Assembly (NCBI GenBank): GCA_025451595.1
Contig: JANWKD010000079.1
Coordinates: 1 to 8,770, forward strand
Length of the DNA stretch: 8,770 bases
Origin: Candidatus Babeliales bacterium
GTDB taxonomy: Bacteria > Babelota > Babeliae > Babelales > JANWKD01
Direction: 5' to 3'
The notes under the pieces were generated by a model, which saw nothing but the letters and a program-made list of their open reading frames with translations, did no database searches and was not told the DNA's origin. Position numbers and translations under genes: made by a program. Below, one piece after another: positions 1-6,121 of this stretch; within the stretch, counting starts at the first letter, position 1; every line of letters begins with the position of its first letter.

Positions 1-1116
1 CAATTATGCCAATGGTTCCCAAAAACGGGTGGCCCACATGTATATGTACAGCAAGCATTTGGACCAATTGTATCTTTTTTTACTGGATGGACATATTGGG
101 TCATTTCTTGGATAAGCACGACAATTGTTATTATCGCTAGCATTGGATATCTCACGCCGTTAATAGGAACGCATTCGCCTTCTATTATGGTAATGATGGA
201 GATCATATTAGTGCTTATGGTGACCATGTTGAATTTTCGTGGCGTCAGCTCTGCGGGGCGTATAGAATTTATATTATCGCTGTTGAAAATAATCCCACTG
301 TGTATTATTCCTATTGGCGCGCTATTTTATTTTGATAGTCATAATTTGGTACCTGATAGATCTATTGAAGCGTTTCCCTTGGGCAATATTATTAGTAGTG
401 TAACATTACTCACGTTATGGGGGTTTATCGGTCTCGAATCGGGTACTACACCAGCAGAGTCAGTAGAAAATTCAACAAAGACTATTCCCCGCGCAATTAT
501 TGGCGGTACCGCCTGCGTAGCATTGTTATATTTATTTAATAGTATTGGTATTATGGGAATGGTTCCTGGCGCGCAATTAATAGTTTCGAATGCACCTTAT
601 GCAGATGCAGTGCGTATTGTTTTTGGTGGCAATTGGTACGTAATTATCTCAGTTATAGCATCAATTATTTGTCTTGGTACCTTAAATGCTTGGACGCTCA
701 CGAGTGGTCAGATTGCTTTAGGTCTTGCGCAAGACAGGCTTATTCCTCCCATTTTTGACCGAAAAAACTCATATGGAGCGCCTTATTGGAGCCTTACAAT
801 TAGCTGCTTAGGTATTATTCCGTTACTAATTTTGACTGCAAATCAAACACTTGCCCGACAGGTATTATCAATTATTGATTTTTCAGTCACTGCTTTTGTC
901 TTTGTGTATGCGATATGCTGTTTGGCGTTTTTGAAGATTTTATTCGAAAAAAATCAACCTTTTTCTGCTAAAATATTTCGATATATCTATGCAACGATAG
1001 CATTATCATTTTGTTGCTGGATTATATATGAAACGCCATTAATAAATAATTGTATTGCTTCAGTCTTTATATTGAGTGGCCTTCCCGTATTTATTTATAT
1101 GCAGAAAAGAAAATAG
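1..1116 (+). CDS. AdiC-like amino acid/polyamine antiporter, 5' end missing
   Basis: This is an inner-membrane APC-superfamily permease, closest by eye to the arginine/agmatine antiporter AdiC and its relatives. The frame is open from base 1, so the ATG at 187 is internal. The visible part is 371 residues; AdiC-type proteins are about 445, so roughly 70 N-terminal residues with TM1 and TM2 are missing. Near the start, KTGGPHVYVQQAFGP matches the AdiC loop GGxYxYxxxxFGP. LWGFIGLES at 139-147 matches AdiC TLWSFIGVES, keeping the residues equivalent to Trp202 (W140) and Glu208 (E146). GTLNAWTLTSGQ at 226-237 keeps the equivalent of the gating Trp293 (W231), followed by AQDRLIPPIF. About nine hydrophobic segments follow one another to the C-terminus. 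Substrate is uncertain: arginine, agmatine, lysine or another amine is possible. The family is firm, the substrate is inference. Confidence 0.9.
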   Translation, partial: QLCQWFPKTGGPHVYVQQAFGPIVSFFTGWTYWVISWISTTIVIIASIGYLTPLIGTHSPSIMVMMEIILVLMVTMLNFRGVSSAGRIEFILSLLKIIPLCIIPIGALFYFDSHNLVPDRSIEAFPLGNIISSVTLLTLWGFIGLESGTTPAESVENSTKTIPRAIIGGTACVALLYLFNSIGIMGMVPGAQLIVSNAPYADAVRIVFGGNWYVIISVIASIICLGTLNAWTLTSGQIALGLAQDRLIPPIFDRKNSYGAPYWSLTISCLGIIPLLILTANQTLARQVLSIIDFSVTAFVFVYAICCLAFLKILFEKNQPFSAKIFRYIYATIALSFCCWIIYETPLINNCIASVFILSGLPVFIYMQKRK

Positions 1117-1125
1117 GATAGCATT

Positions 1126-1165
1126 TTGATTAGTGTAGTGAGATTTTGTTCACTACACTAATCAA
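1126..1165. terminator. Perfect 16-bp inverted repeat between convergent genes, likely bidirectional terminator
   Basis: The left arm is TTGATTAGTGTAGTGA (1126-1141), the loop is 8 bases (1142-1149), and the right arm (1150-1165) is its exact reverse complement. It lies between the stop of the + strand permease (1116) and the stop of the - strand gene (1180), where a shared terminator is expected. On the + side a run of six T begins about ten bases after the stem, which is late for a classical intrinsic terminator. The stem is moderately AT-rich. The structure is certain; the terminator role is inferred from position. Confidence 0.6.
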
Positions 1166-1179
1166 TGACCAATTCTTTT

Positions 1180-1767
1180 TTACGATCTTGCAGCTTGTAG
1201 CAATTCTAAAAACTTTTGAGTCTCATAATGCTCAGGAGCAGCTTCAGTCAAATAGGAAAGATAGTTTAAAAAATTTGGTATATCTTTTTTCAGCAGATAA
1301 TAATTACATACAATTGCCATAAAATCGACAAAAAGAACAAAAGGCAACACTTTTGCACTCCATAATTTGCTTAAATCAAAGCTATTGCCGAAAACAGTAG
1401 GTATTTCATCAATTCGATTGGACATGAGAAGATAATTTGCATAGGCGCAGCGAGCTACTAAATCGGTTGGATGCAGTAAATATAACTGTTTAAGTATTCG
1501 AGCAGCCTGGTTGTGCTTGCGATAGTTTTGTAAGGCCATAGTAATGAAGTAGGTCATAGCTGGGTCATCCAAACAGCCATCTTTTATAATGGAATCAATA
1601 GCCGCTTGAGCAATTTCATTCTCTCTACCAAATAGTTGGTCAATAATAAGAGATTTTCCTTCAAATTTTGGAGAGATAAGATCCATTATCAACTGATACT
1701 TTTCATCTAAGACAAAAGTATGATTATTGATCGTTATTTTTTTGAGCTGATTCAATGTACTCCTCAT
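1180..1767 (-). CDS. Hypothetical helical (TPR-like) protein
   Basis: I do not recognise this 195-residue protein. It has no signal peptide or clear membrane span. Residues 70-125 form helix pairs spaced like tetratricopeptide units: ALQNYRKHNQAARILKQLY, then a hinge HPTD, then ARCAYANYLLMSNRIDEI. A similar pair at 152-190 (YYLLKKDIPNFLNYLSYL, then AAPEHYETQKFLELL) suggests a short TPR-like solenoid for protein-protein contacts. The N-terminal 40 residues look like a small beta-rich lead-in. The start is unsettled. The ATG at 1767 has no Shine-Dalgarno sequence before it and has a -10-like TATAGT only three bases upstream. A strong AGGAG (1764-1760) lies just ahead of an in-frame TTG at 1755. 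The gene follows the 245-residue gene by 47 bases on the same strand and may be co-transcribed with it. A cytoplasmic scaffold role is only a guess. Confidence 0.75.
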   Translation of the reverse strand: MRSTLNQLKKITINNHTFVLDEKYQLIMDLISPKFEGKSLIIDQLFGRENEIAQAAIDSIIKDGCLDDPAMTYFITMALQNYRKHNQAARILKQLYLLHPTDLVARCAYANYLLMSNRIDEIPTVFGNSFDLSKLWSAKVLPFVLFVDFMAIVCNYYLLKKDIPNFLNYLSYLTEAAPEHYETQKFLELLQAARS

Positions 1768-1776
1768 ACGACTATA
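1760..1776 (-). promoter_or_regulatory. -10-like box and Shine-Dalgarno that question the start of the downstream gene
   Basis: Read on the - strand, TATAGT (1776-1771) is followed by CGT and then ATGAGGAGTACATTG. The AGGAG at 1764-1760 lies inside the annotated reading frame and would serve a TTG start at 1755 with a short, 4-base spacing. If the -10 box is used, transcription would begin around the ATG itself. That leaves either a leaderless ATG start or the TTG start. No convincing -35 box is visible. Confidence 0.35.
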
Positions 1777-1814
1777 ATTTTAATTCTAGCGTGTTGGCTC
1801 GTTTTCTATGGGAA

Positions 1815-2552
1815 CTATTTTCCTCTTTTAAGGGCATTTACCCAATTTGCTACAGCATTAGCCGTATTTGCGTCGGCATTGTCTCTTGCTGCATCTGCTT
1901 GTTTTTGCAATGATTCTCTCTTTAATTCTTTGGAAAAAGAACGATCTTTTTTAAGCTCTCTTAATGCATAATCAATCTGTTCAATAGATTTTTCTAAATG
2001 CACCAGTTCTTGTGCGGAATTTTCTCTAATAAGAGAGGAGCTGTGAGGCGACTTAAGTGCTTTTTCAAGATAGGTTGCAGTGGTCACCATTTTTTCTTTT
2101 TCATTTAATAAGTTTCTAAAGAAGGTTACATGAGGAAGTGCATAATTTACGTAATACTCTTGTATCTTTGTAGAAAATTCTGCGTGATTTTCTGCTTTTT
2201 GTGTAATTGAAAGAATATTCCTATCAAATAAGTTCATATTGTTTAATGCTCTTGAGTATAATCCTTGAGGCGTTCTTGATTTGCACAAAAAATAGGTTGC
2301 AGCTGTTCCTGTAGCTATCAATATTGGCGTTATTATATAAGGATACTTACTTTTATCTTCATAATAGTAGTTAGTAGAGTTTTTTTTATTAAGATGATAT
2401 TTGATATCATCTTTGAAAAAATTATAACCTGTAGCACTTAACCCTATTCCTGTTATTGCCGTCGTAAGACGTACTTGAAGATTACTCATGCCTTGCAGAT
2501 TATAAAAGCTTAGTATAATGATTAGATTTGTAGCTATAGATGTAATTTTCAT
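1815..2552 (-). CDS. Hypothetical exported/membrane protein with coiled-coil C-terminus
   Basis: I do not recognise this 245-residue protein. Residues 1-21 look like a signal peptide or N-terminal anchor (K at position 2, then a hydrophobic stretch ending LQG). A weak hydrophobic segment lies at about 29-43 (TTAITGIGLSATGY) and a better one at 72-90 (YIITPILIATGTAATYFLC). Between them is a polar stretch rich in Lys, Asn and Tyr. From about 148 onward the chain is charged and helical, with heptad-like spacing (NEKEKM, LEKALK, HLEKSIEQIDYALRELKKD). It ends in an Ala/Asp/Asn-rich helix and a basic tail. The start is supported by GAGGAAT 4-5 bases before the ATG. A membrane-tethered coiled-coil protein is the most that can be said. 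Topology, with the C-terminal domain inside or outside, is unclear. The helical TPR-like gene follows 47 bases downstream. Confidence 0.75.
   Translation of the reverse strand: MKITSIATNLIIILSFYNLQGMSNLQVRLTTAITGIGLSATGYNFFKDDIKYHLNKKNSTNYYYEDKSKYPYIITPILIATGTAATYFLCKSRTPQGLYSRALNNMNLFDRNILSITQKAENHAEFSTKIQEYYVNYALPHVTFFRNLLNEKEKMVTTATYLEKALKSPHSSSLIRENSAQELVHLEKSIEQIDYALRELKKDRSFSKELKRESLQKQADAARDNADANTANAVANWVNALKRGK
2391..2413. repeat. 10-bp perfect inverted repeat inside a coding sequence
   Basis: AAGATGATAT (2391-2400), then TTG, then its exact reverse complement (2404-2413). It lies within the 245-residue membrane/coiled-coil gene, over the codons for KDDIKYHL. A run of eight T (2380-2387; A on the coding strand) lies four bases away. 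Such an AT-rich hairpin may be chance. Confidence 0.6.
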
Positions 2553-2585
2553 ATATTCCTCATGTTTTATTTATATTAGAAATAT

Positions 2586-2594
2586 ATATTAGCA
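2586..2594 (-). promoter_or_regulatory. Extended -10 promoter candidate for the 245-residue gene
   Basis: On the - strand TGCTAATAT (2594-2586) fits the extended -10 form TGnTAnnnT. It would place the transcription start near 2579, giving a leader of about 27 bases that contains the Shine-Dalgarno GAGGAA. No good -35 box is visible, which extended -10 promoters tolerate. The surrounding intergenic DNA (2553-2678) is A/T-tract rich and holds no gene that I can see. Confidence 0.35.
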
Positions 2595-2678
2595 TGCCAT
2601 CCAAAAAAAATAATGCAACAAAAAAATCAAAAATTCATAGCAATGCACCGCGCAATGTATAGCCTTTCAAAAGGCCTA

Positions 2679-3917
2679 TTATTGTAAGTCCCAAGGTACT
2701 GCAATGATATCTTCAGTAATGCGATATAGTTCATCTCCTGCATACATAACAATACCTGATGCAATTGGCAAATGAGGATACGTTTCTTTAAATGTTTCAA
2801 TACCACGAACATCATGCTTACTGACCATGGTGGTGGATTTTACCTTAATTGGATAGAATTTGCCATCAAATTCAACAATAATATCAACTTCGGCCCCTGC
2901 TAAGGTACGCCAATGATAAAAATTGGGCATTATAGGTAATGCTCCGCAAAAACTTTTGATCATATTAAAGCAGTATGATTCAAAAAATGAGCCTTGCATT
3001 GGGATTGCAGCGAGCGCATCTGGTGATGTAATACGTTGCAAATAGCATGCGATCCCGGTGTCGGAAATGATTCCTTTTGGTTTATGAGACAGTCGTTTAA
3101 TTGCGTTCATATGAAAAGGTGGCAATTCAGACCATTGATACGTGTGCACGAGGAGTTGCAACCAACGGTGTGCCGTTTTTGGGGCAATTCCCAACTCTCT
3201 GCCCAGTTGAGAATAATTTATTTCTTGTGACGTTAATGCGGCTAATAATCCTAAGAATAGACCGAATGTTGAAAGATCTTCAATATTTTCTAGAAGTCTT
3301 ACATCTCGTTCAACATACGTTTGAATATAAGAAGAAAAATAGAGAGGAAGCGCAGAATTTGGTAGTCCAATAGTCCCTGGCATGCCACCGCGCCAAATTG
3401 CTTCAATTCGAGTTGGAAGATGAGGGATTTTTGACATCGGTTTTTTAAAAAAGCTATCGGGCGATTTCAGGTACTGCAAAAACCAATTTTTTTCAGGATT
3501 AAACTCATCATACATTTCCTGCGGTGTCATGATACCAATAGGAATAATCACTACACGTCCCGCTAAACTTTCGGAAACTGATTTCAAAATGGACAATTGT
3601 TGAGATCCAGTTAAAAAGTATTGTCCTTTATTATCGGATGCATCCACAAATCTTTTGAGTGATGGTAACAGTTCAGGCACATACTGTATTTCGTCTAAAA
3701 TCAATGGTTTGCCAAAATCTTTTAAAAAAAGATCGGGATTCTTACGTACATTATATAGGTCTTGAATTGGATCAAAAACGAATGATTTTATCTCTGGGAA
3801 TAAATGATTTAAAAGTGAGCTTTTGCCAACTTGTCTGGCCCCCACTAAAAAAATAATTTTAAATAAAGGGGTAACATGTTGAATGAGACTTTCGTATAAG
3901 CGTTTTTTATAAATCAT
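2679..3917 (-). CDS. AAA_14/DUF4143 family ATPase with degenerate nuclease-like domain
   Basis: This 412-residue protein is a full-length member of the common AAA+ ATPase family with a C-terminal DUF4143 domain. Walker A is GARQVGKS (26-33) and Walker B is PLILDEIQ (71-78). The sensor-like TGSQQ is at 103-107 and LAGR at 118-121 supplies a probable arginine finger. The DUF4143 part starts near 197 (YIQTYVERDVR) and includes a helix-turn-helix-like stretch at about 233-255 (YSQLGRELGIAPKTAHRWL). The C-terminal segment EVDIIVEF...YPIKVKS (343-361) is the restriction-endonuclease-like fold of these proteins. The usual I-E-V-K reads I-K-V-K here, so the acidic residue of the ExK motif is replaced by Lys358. 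The family is widespread, often horizontally transferred, and has no firmly established function. The ATG start has a weak AGG (3926-3924) upstream. The gene stands alone, divergent from the LRR gene. Confidence 0.92.
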   Translation of the reverse strand: MIYKKRLYESLIQHVTPLFKIIFLVGARQVGKSSLLNHLFPEIKSFVFDPIQDLYNVRKNPDLFLKDFGKPLILDEIQYVPELLPSLKRFVDASDNKGQYFLTGSQQLSILKSVSESLAGRVVIIPIGIMTPQEMYDEFNPEKNWFLQYLKSPDSFFKKPMSKIPHLPTRIEAIWRGGMPGTIGLPNSALPLYFSSYIQTYVERDVRLLENIEDLSTFGLFLGLLAALTSQEINYSQLGRELGIAPKTAHRWLQLLVHTYQWSELPPFHMNAIKRLSHKPKGIISDTGIACYLQRITSPDALAAIPMQGSFFESYCFNMIKSFCGALPIMPNFYHWRTLAGAEVDIIVEFDGKFYPIKVKSTTMVSKHDVRGIETFKETYPHLPIASGIVMYAGDELYRITEDIIAVPWDLQ

Positions 3918-3982
3918 AATTTACCTAGTAATTTTGATATAAGAGTACCAAATTACGAGGCGAAAGTGCAATATTTTTTCAA

Positions 3983-4012
3983 TTTACAAAAATATACAAA
4001 TATAGGTATACT
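3983..4012 (+). promoter_or_regulatory. Sigma-70-type promoter for the LRR gene
   Basis: TTTACA (3983-3988) and TATACT (4007-4012) are separated by 18 bases, close to the consensus TTGACA/TATAAT. Transcription would start near 4019. That gives a leader of about 27 bases carrying AAAGGG (4036-4041), four bases before the ATG at 4046. It lies in the 128-base divergent gap between the AAA_14 ATPase and the LRR gene, and probably also serves the ankyrin gene that follows. Confidence 0.55.
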
Positions 4013-4045
4013 GTTTTTCAGGAAAGATTTTTACGAAAGGGTATC

Positions 4046-4768
4046 ATGTTAAAAAAAGTTTTAGTATCATTTTTTTTAGTGGTTTCCATTAATGCTATGG
4101 AACAAAAAGTTCATTTATTTAGTTCTGATTCTTTAGAAACATTGTTACCGTTTGCTCATAGAATGCGATTAAAAACGGGGGGAGCTACGTCAAATGGTAT
4201 TGACTTATCAAACGAAAAGATGAAAGATCTTAAAGAAGATATACAAACGGATATACTTAAATCTTGCTTAATATTGAAAGCGGCAGGTAAAAGCTGGCCT
4301 TATATAAATAGTATTTTAGAAGGAACGCACGATAATGAGAATTTATACAAGAGTCCCAAGCAATACCATTTACGCAATCTTAATGTAAGCAACAATCTAT
4401 TAACGACGATTCCTGCTGAGATTGGAGCCGTCACTTCATTACAAAATCTTAATTTAGAAAATAATAGATTGACTGAGCTTCCACAAGCAATTGGAAAATT
4501 GGTCAACCTTATTACGTTAAATGTAAAAAATAATAATCTTAAATCAGTTCCTGTCGATTTAGCAGATTTGAAACAGCTCAAGACGTTCATGGTCGTGGGA
4601 AATGAAACGTTAAGAATTCCCAAAGAATATGTAGGTTATTTTAAACGAGAATTAAAATTAGATAGCGAGTCAGTAAAAGAATTAGATGAAATTGCAATAA
4701 GAACCACGGTCGCAGAAATGAAAGAAATCGATGCCAAATATGATGAATCAGAGCAAATTTTTTCATGA
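4046..4768 (+). CDS. Secreted leucine-rich repeat protein
   Basis: This is a small exported protein of 240 residues. Residues 1-17 are a typical Sec signal peptide: Lys3-Lys4, a hydrophobic core VLVSFFLVV, and SINA before a likely cleavage site. The next 90 residues are helical and unrecognised. Leucine-rich repeats of about 23 residues run from 109 to 200. Their repeat cores are LRNLNVSNNLLTTIP, LQNLNLENNRLTELP, LITLNVKNNNLKSVP and a degenerate LKTFMVVGNETLRIP. This LxxLxLxxNxLxxIP spacing is that of bacterial and plant-type LRRs used for protein binding. The C-terminal 40 residues are charged and helical (TVAEMKEIDAKYDE). The ATG at 4046 is supported by AAAGGG four bases upstream and by the promoter before it. 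The ankyrin gene starts 43 bases downstream, probably in the same transcript. No catalytic domain is visible. A host-interaction or envelope binding role is inference. Confidence 0.85.
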   Translation: MLKKVLVSFFLVVSINAMEQKVHLFSSDSLETLLPFAHRMRLKTGGATSNGIDLSNEKMKDLKEDIQTDILKSCLILKAAGKSWPYINSILEGTHDNENLYKSPKQYHLRNLNVSNNLLTTIPAEIGAVTSLQNLNLENNRLTELPQAIGKLVNLITLNVKNNNLKSVPVDLADLKQLKTFMVVGNETLRIPKEYVGYFKRELKLDSESVKELDEIAIRTTVAEMKEIDAKYDESEQIFS

Positions 4769-4811
4769 ATAATGTATCTTAATAATTTTCAACACCTAAA
4801 TAATAAACAAT

Positions 4812-5249
4812 ATGCTATTACTAATAAGCTTTTTGTTATTTTGTACAACTATTTTTACGGGTCAATTTCCAAGTGAAAATATTATTAATATTCATGGTGA
4901 TGCTCAGGGTAATTATGCCGGCTGGTTTATGGCAGTTCATGAAGGGCATGAAAAAGTAGTTGATATGTTAGTTGTGAATGGTATGAGATCGAAGATTAAT
5001 ATGCAAGACAAAGCAGGAAAAACTGCACTTATGATTGCTGCTGCACGAGGACATGCATCGCTCGTTGATTATTTACTCAAGCAAGGAGCGAATGCATCAA
5101 TAAGCGATGTATATGATAATACGGCGGCAATGTTGTCCAAAAAATTTAATCATAACGAGATTGCAAAAATACTTTTAAAGCGGGAAGAATTTGAAAATAA
5201 GCGTGCCAATGAGAAAAAAGAGAAAAGCTGGGCATTGGTATCTTCGTGA
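4812..5249 (+). CDS. Secreted ankyrin-repeat protein
   Basis: This 145-residue protein begins with a hydrophobic signal peptide (MLLLISFLLFCTTIFTG), unusual in having no basic residue at its start. Three ankyrin repeats follow. The first is degenerate, about 34-66, with AVHEGHEKVVDMLVVNG. The second is canonical, 67-99, with GKTALMIAAARGHASLVDYLL and QGANA (two adjacent parts). The third is a terminal repeat, 100-130, with DNTAAMLSKKFNHNEIAKILL. The tail is basic and ends KKEKSWALVSS. Ankyrin repeats bind other proteins; no enzymatic domain is present. No Shine-Dalgarno precedes the ATG (AATAAACAATATG), so translation may depend on coupling or on an A-rich leader. The gene lies 43 bases after the LRR gene on the same strand. 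The remnant at 6122-6334 is a paralog sharing repeat 3 and the tail. A periplasmic or secreted binding protein, possibly acting on a host, is the likely role by inference. Confidence 0.85.
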   Translation: MLLLISFLLFCTTIFTGQFPSENIINIHGDAQGNYAGWFMAVHEGHEKVVDMLVVNGMRSKINMQDKAGKTALMIAAARGHASLVDYLLKQGANASISDVYDNTAAMLSKKFNHNEIAKILLKREEFENKRANEKKEKSWALVSS

Positions 5250-5275
5250 GTTTAGTTTTCTATTAAAATTATACC

Positions 5276-6064
5276 TTAATAATTTTCATTGAATAAATAT
5301 TGTAAGTAGTGTTCCGGATTATCTAAAAATCCTTTAGTTACTTTATAGTGCTGAGTATCTTGATAAGCAATTTGCGATAATATTCCAGAATCGCAAGAAT
5401 AAATAGTTGCATGTGGATAAGCGAGTAAAATAGGAGAGTGAGTGGCAATAATAAATTGTGCATTTTTGGTTTTGCATAAGGTGTTAATAATTGAGAGTAA
5501 TGATAATTGTCGTTGAGGAGAAAGGGCAGCTTCCGGTTCATCTAAAATAAAAAAGCCACCAGAACTGAGACGATTATTAAAAAATGAAAGAAAACTTTCC
5601 CCATGCGATTGCTCATGTAATGATTTACCCCCATAAGGATCATAGGCTCGTCCACCTTGACCACCTTCACGAGCTAATTGGTCAAGAAAATTAGCAATAT
5701 TATAAAAACTTTCTGCGCGAAAAAAATAACCATTGAATGGTTTTATATGCCAAGAAAGGGTGAGATATTCGGCCAACTGTTGTGCACCTTGGTAATGATT
5801 ATCTTGAGATGTTTTAAAATTAATATTTTTGCTACCACCTTCTGACCCAAAGCCAGCTTTGAGCGCTATTGCTTCTAATAAGGTAGATTTACCGCTTCCA
5901 TTTTCTCCAACAAAAAAAGTTACTTGAGGCGAAAATGAAAGCTCAGATAATTGTTGAATAATAGGAATAGAAAATGGATAGTTATTCTTAAGCTCAGATG
6001 GGAAAAAACAACGCAAGCTCCCTAGAAATGGGCCGTGAGAATGATTGTTCTTATTTTTTTTCAT
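5276..6064 (-). CDS. Stand-alone ABC-class ATPase (COG3910-type predicted ATPase)
   Basis: The product is a soluble ATPase of the ABC/RecF-like class, 262 residues if begun at the ATG at 6064. An in-frame GTG at 6082 would add six residues. Counting from the ATG, Walker A is GENGSGKST (53-61). The signature-like SHGESFLSFF is near 153-162. Walker B is FFILDEPEAALSP (171-183) and the switch histidine lies in ATHSP (207-211). This motif set, with an SHGE signature and a short insert (FFRAESFYN), is that of the uncharacterised predicted ATPases of COG3910 (AAA_21/AAA_23-like). No transporter permease or nuclease partner is adjacent. The ATG is preferred because an extended -10 box overlaps the GTG, so a transcript from it would start after the GTG. 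The gene is convergent with the ankyrin gene, 26 bases apart, with no clear terminator between them. Function is unknown. Confidence 0.88.
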   Translation of the reverse strand: MKKNKNNHSHGPFLGSLRCFFPSELKNNYPFSIPIIQQLSELSFSPQVTFFVGENGSGKSTLLEAIALKAGFGSEGGSKNINFKTSQDNHYQGAQQLAEYLTLSWHIKPFNGYFFRAESFYNIANFLDQLAREGGQGGRAYDPYGGKSLHEQSHGESFLSFFNNRLSSGGFFILDEPEAALSPQRQLSLLSIINTLCKTKNAQFIIATHSPILLAYPHATIYSCDSGILSQIAYQDTQHYKVTKGFLDNPEHYLQYLFNENY

Positions 6065-6072
6065 ATCTTTAT

Positions 6073-6081
6073 ATTGTAGCA
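6073..6081 (-). promoter_or_regulatory. Extended -10 promoter implying a leaderless ATPase transcript
   Basis: On the - strand TGCTACAAT (6081-6073) fits the extended -10 form TGnTAnnnT. Transcription would be expected near 6066, only about two bases before the ATG at 6064. There is no Shine-Dalgarno between them. A leaderless or near-leaderless message is therefore possible, and the upstream GTG at 6082 would be left out of it. Confidence 0.4.
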
Positions 6082-6121
6082 CCTTTAAAATAAAATATTA
6101 AGAGCATAAAAATTATTTTAT

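Noticed and set aside
187..1116. Permease gene starting at the ATG at 187
   Set aside because: The frame is open to base 1 and the upstream residues carry conserved AdiC-family sequence (GGPHVYVQQAFG), so 187 is an internal Met.
1720..1971. 83-residue open frame on the + strand with hydrophobic start
   Set aside because: It overlaps the ends of two convincing - strand genes in antisense and has no ribosome site; the hydrophobic look comes from the reverse complement of helical codons.
2652..2675. Short GC hairpin (GCCTT-TCAA-AAGGC) after the AAA_14 gene as an intrinsic terminator
   Set aside because: The stem is only five base pairs and no T-run follows directly on the - strand; too weak to call.
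2627..2815. 62-residue open frame on the - strand
   Set aside because: It is an alternative frame over the 3' end of the AAA_14 ATPase gene, with no supporting start signal or family match.
3036..3373. Two overlapping + strand frames of 64 and 90 residues
   Set aside because: They are antisense shadows inside the AAA_14 ATPase gene.
4300..4623. 107-residue frame on the - strand
   Set aside because: It is antisense to the LRR repeats; its regularity only mirrors the repeat codons.
5338..5541. 67-residue frame on the - strand
   Set aside because: It is an alternative frame within the COG3910-type ATPase gene.
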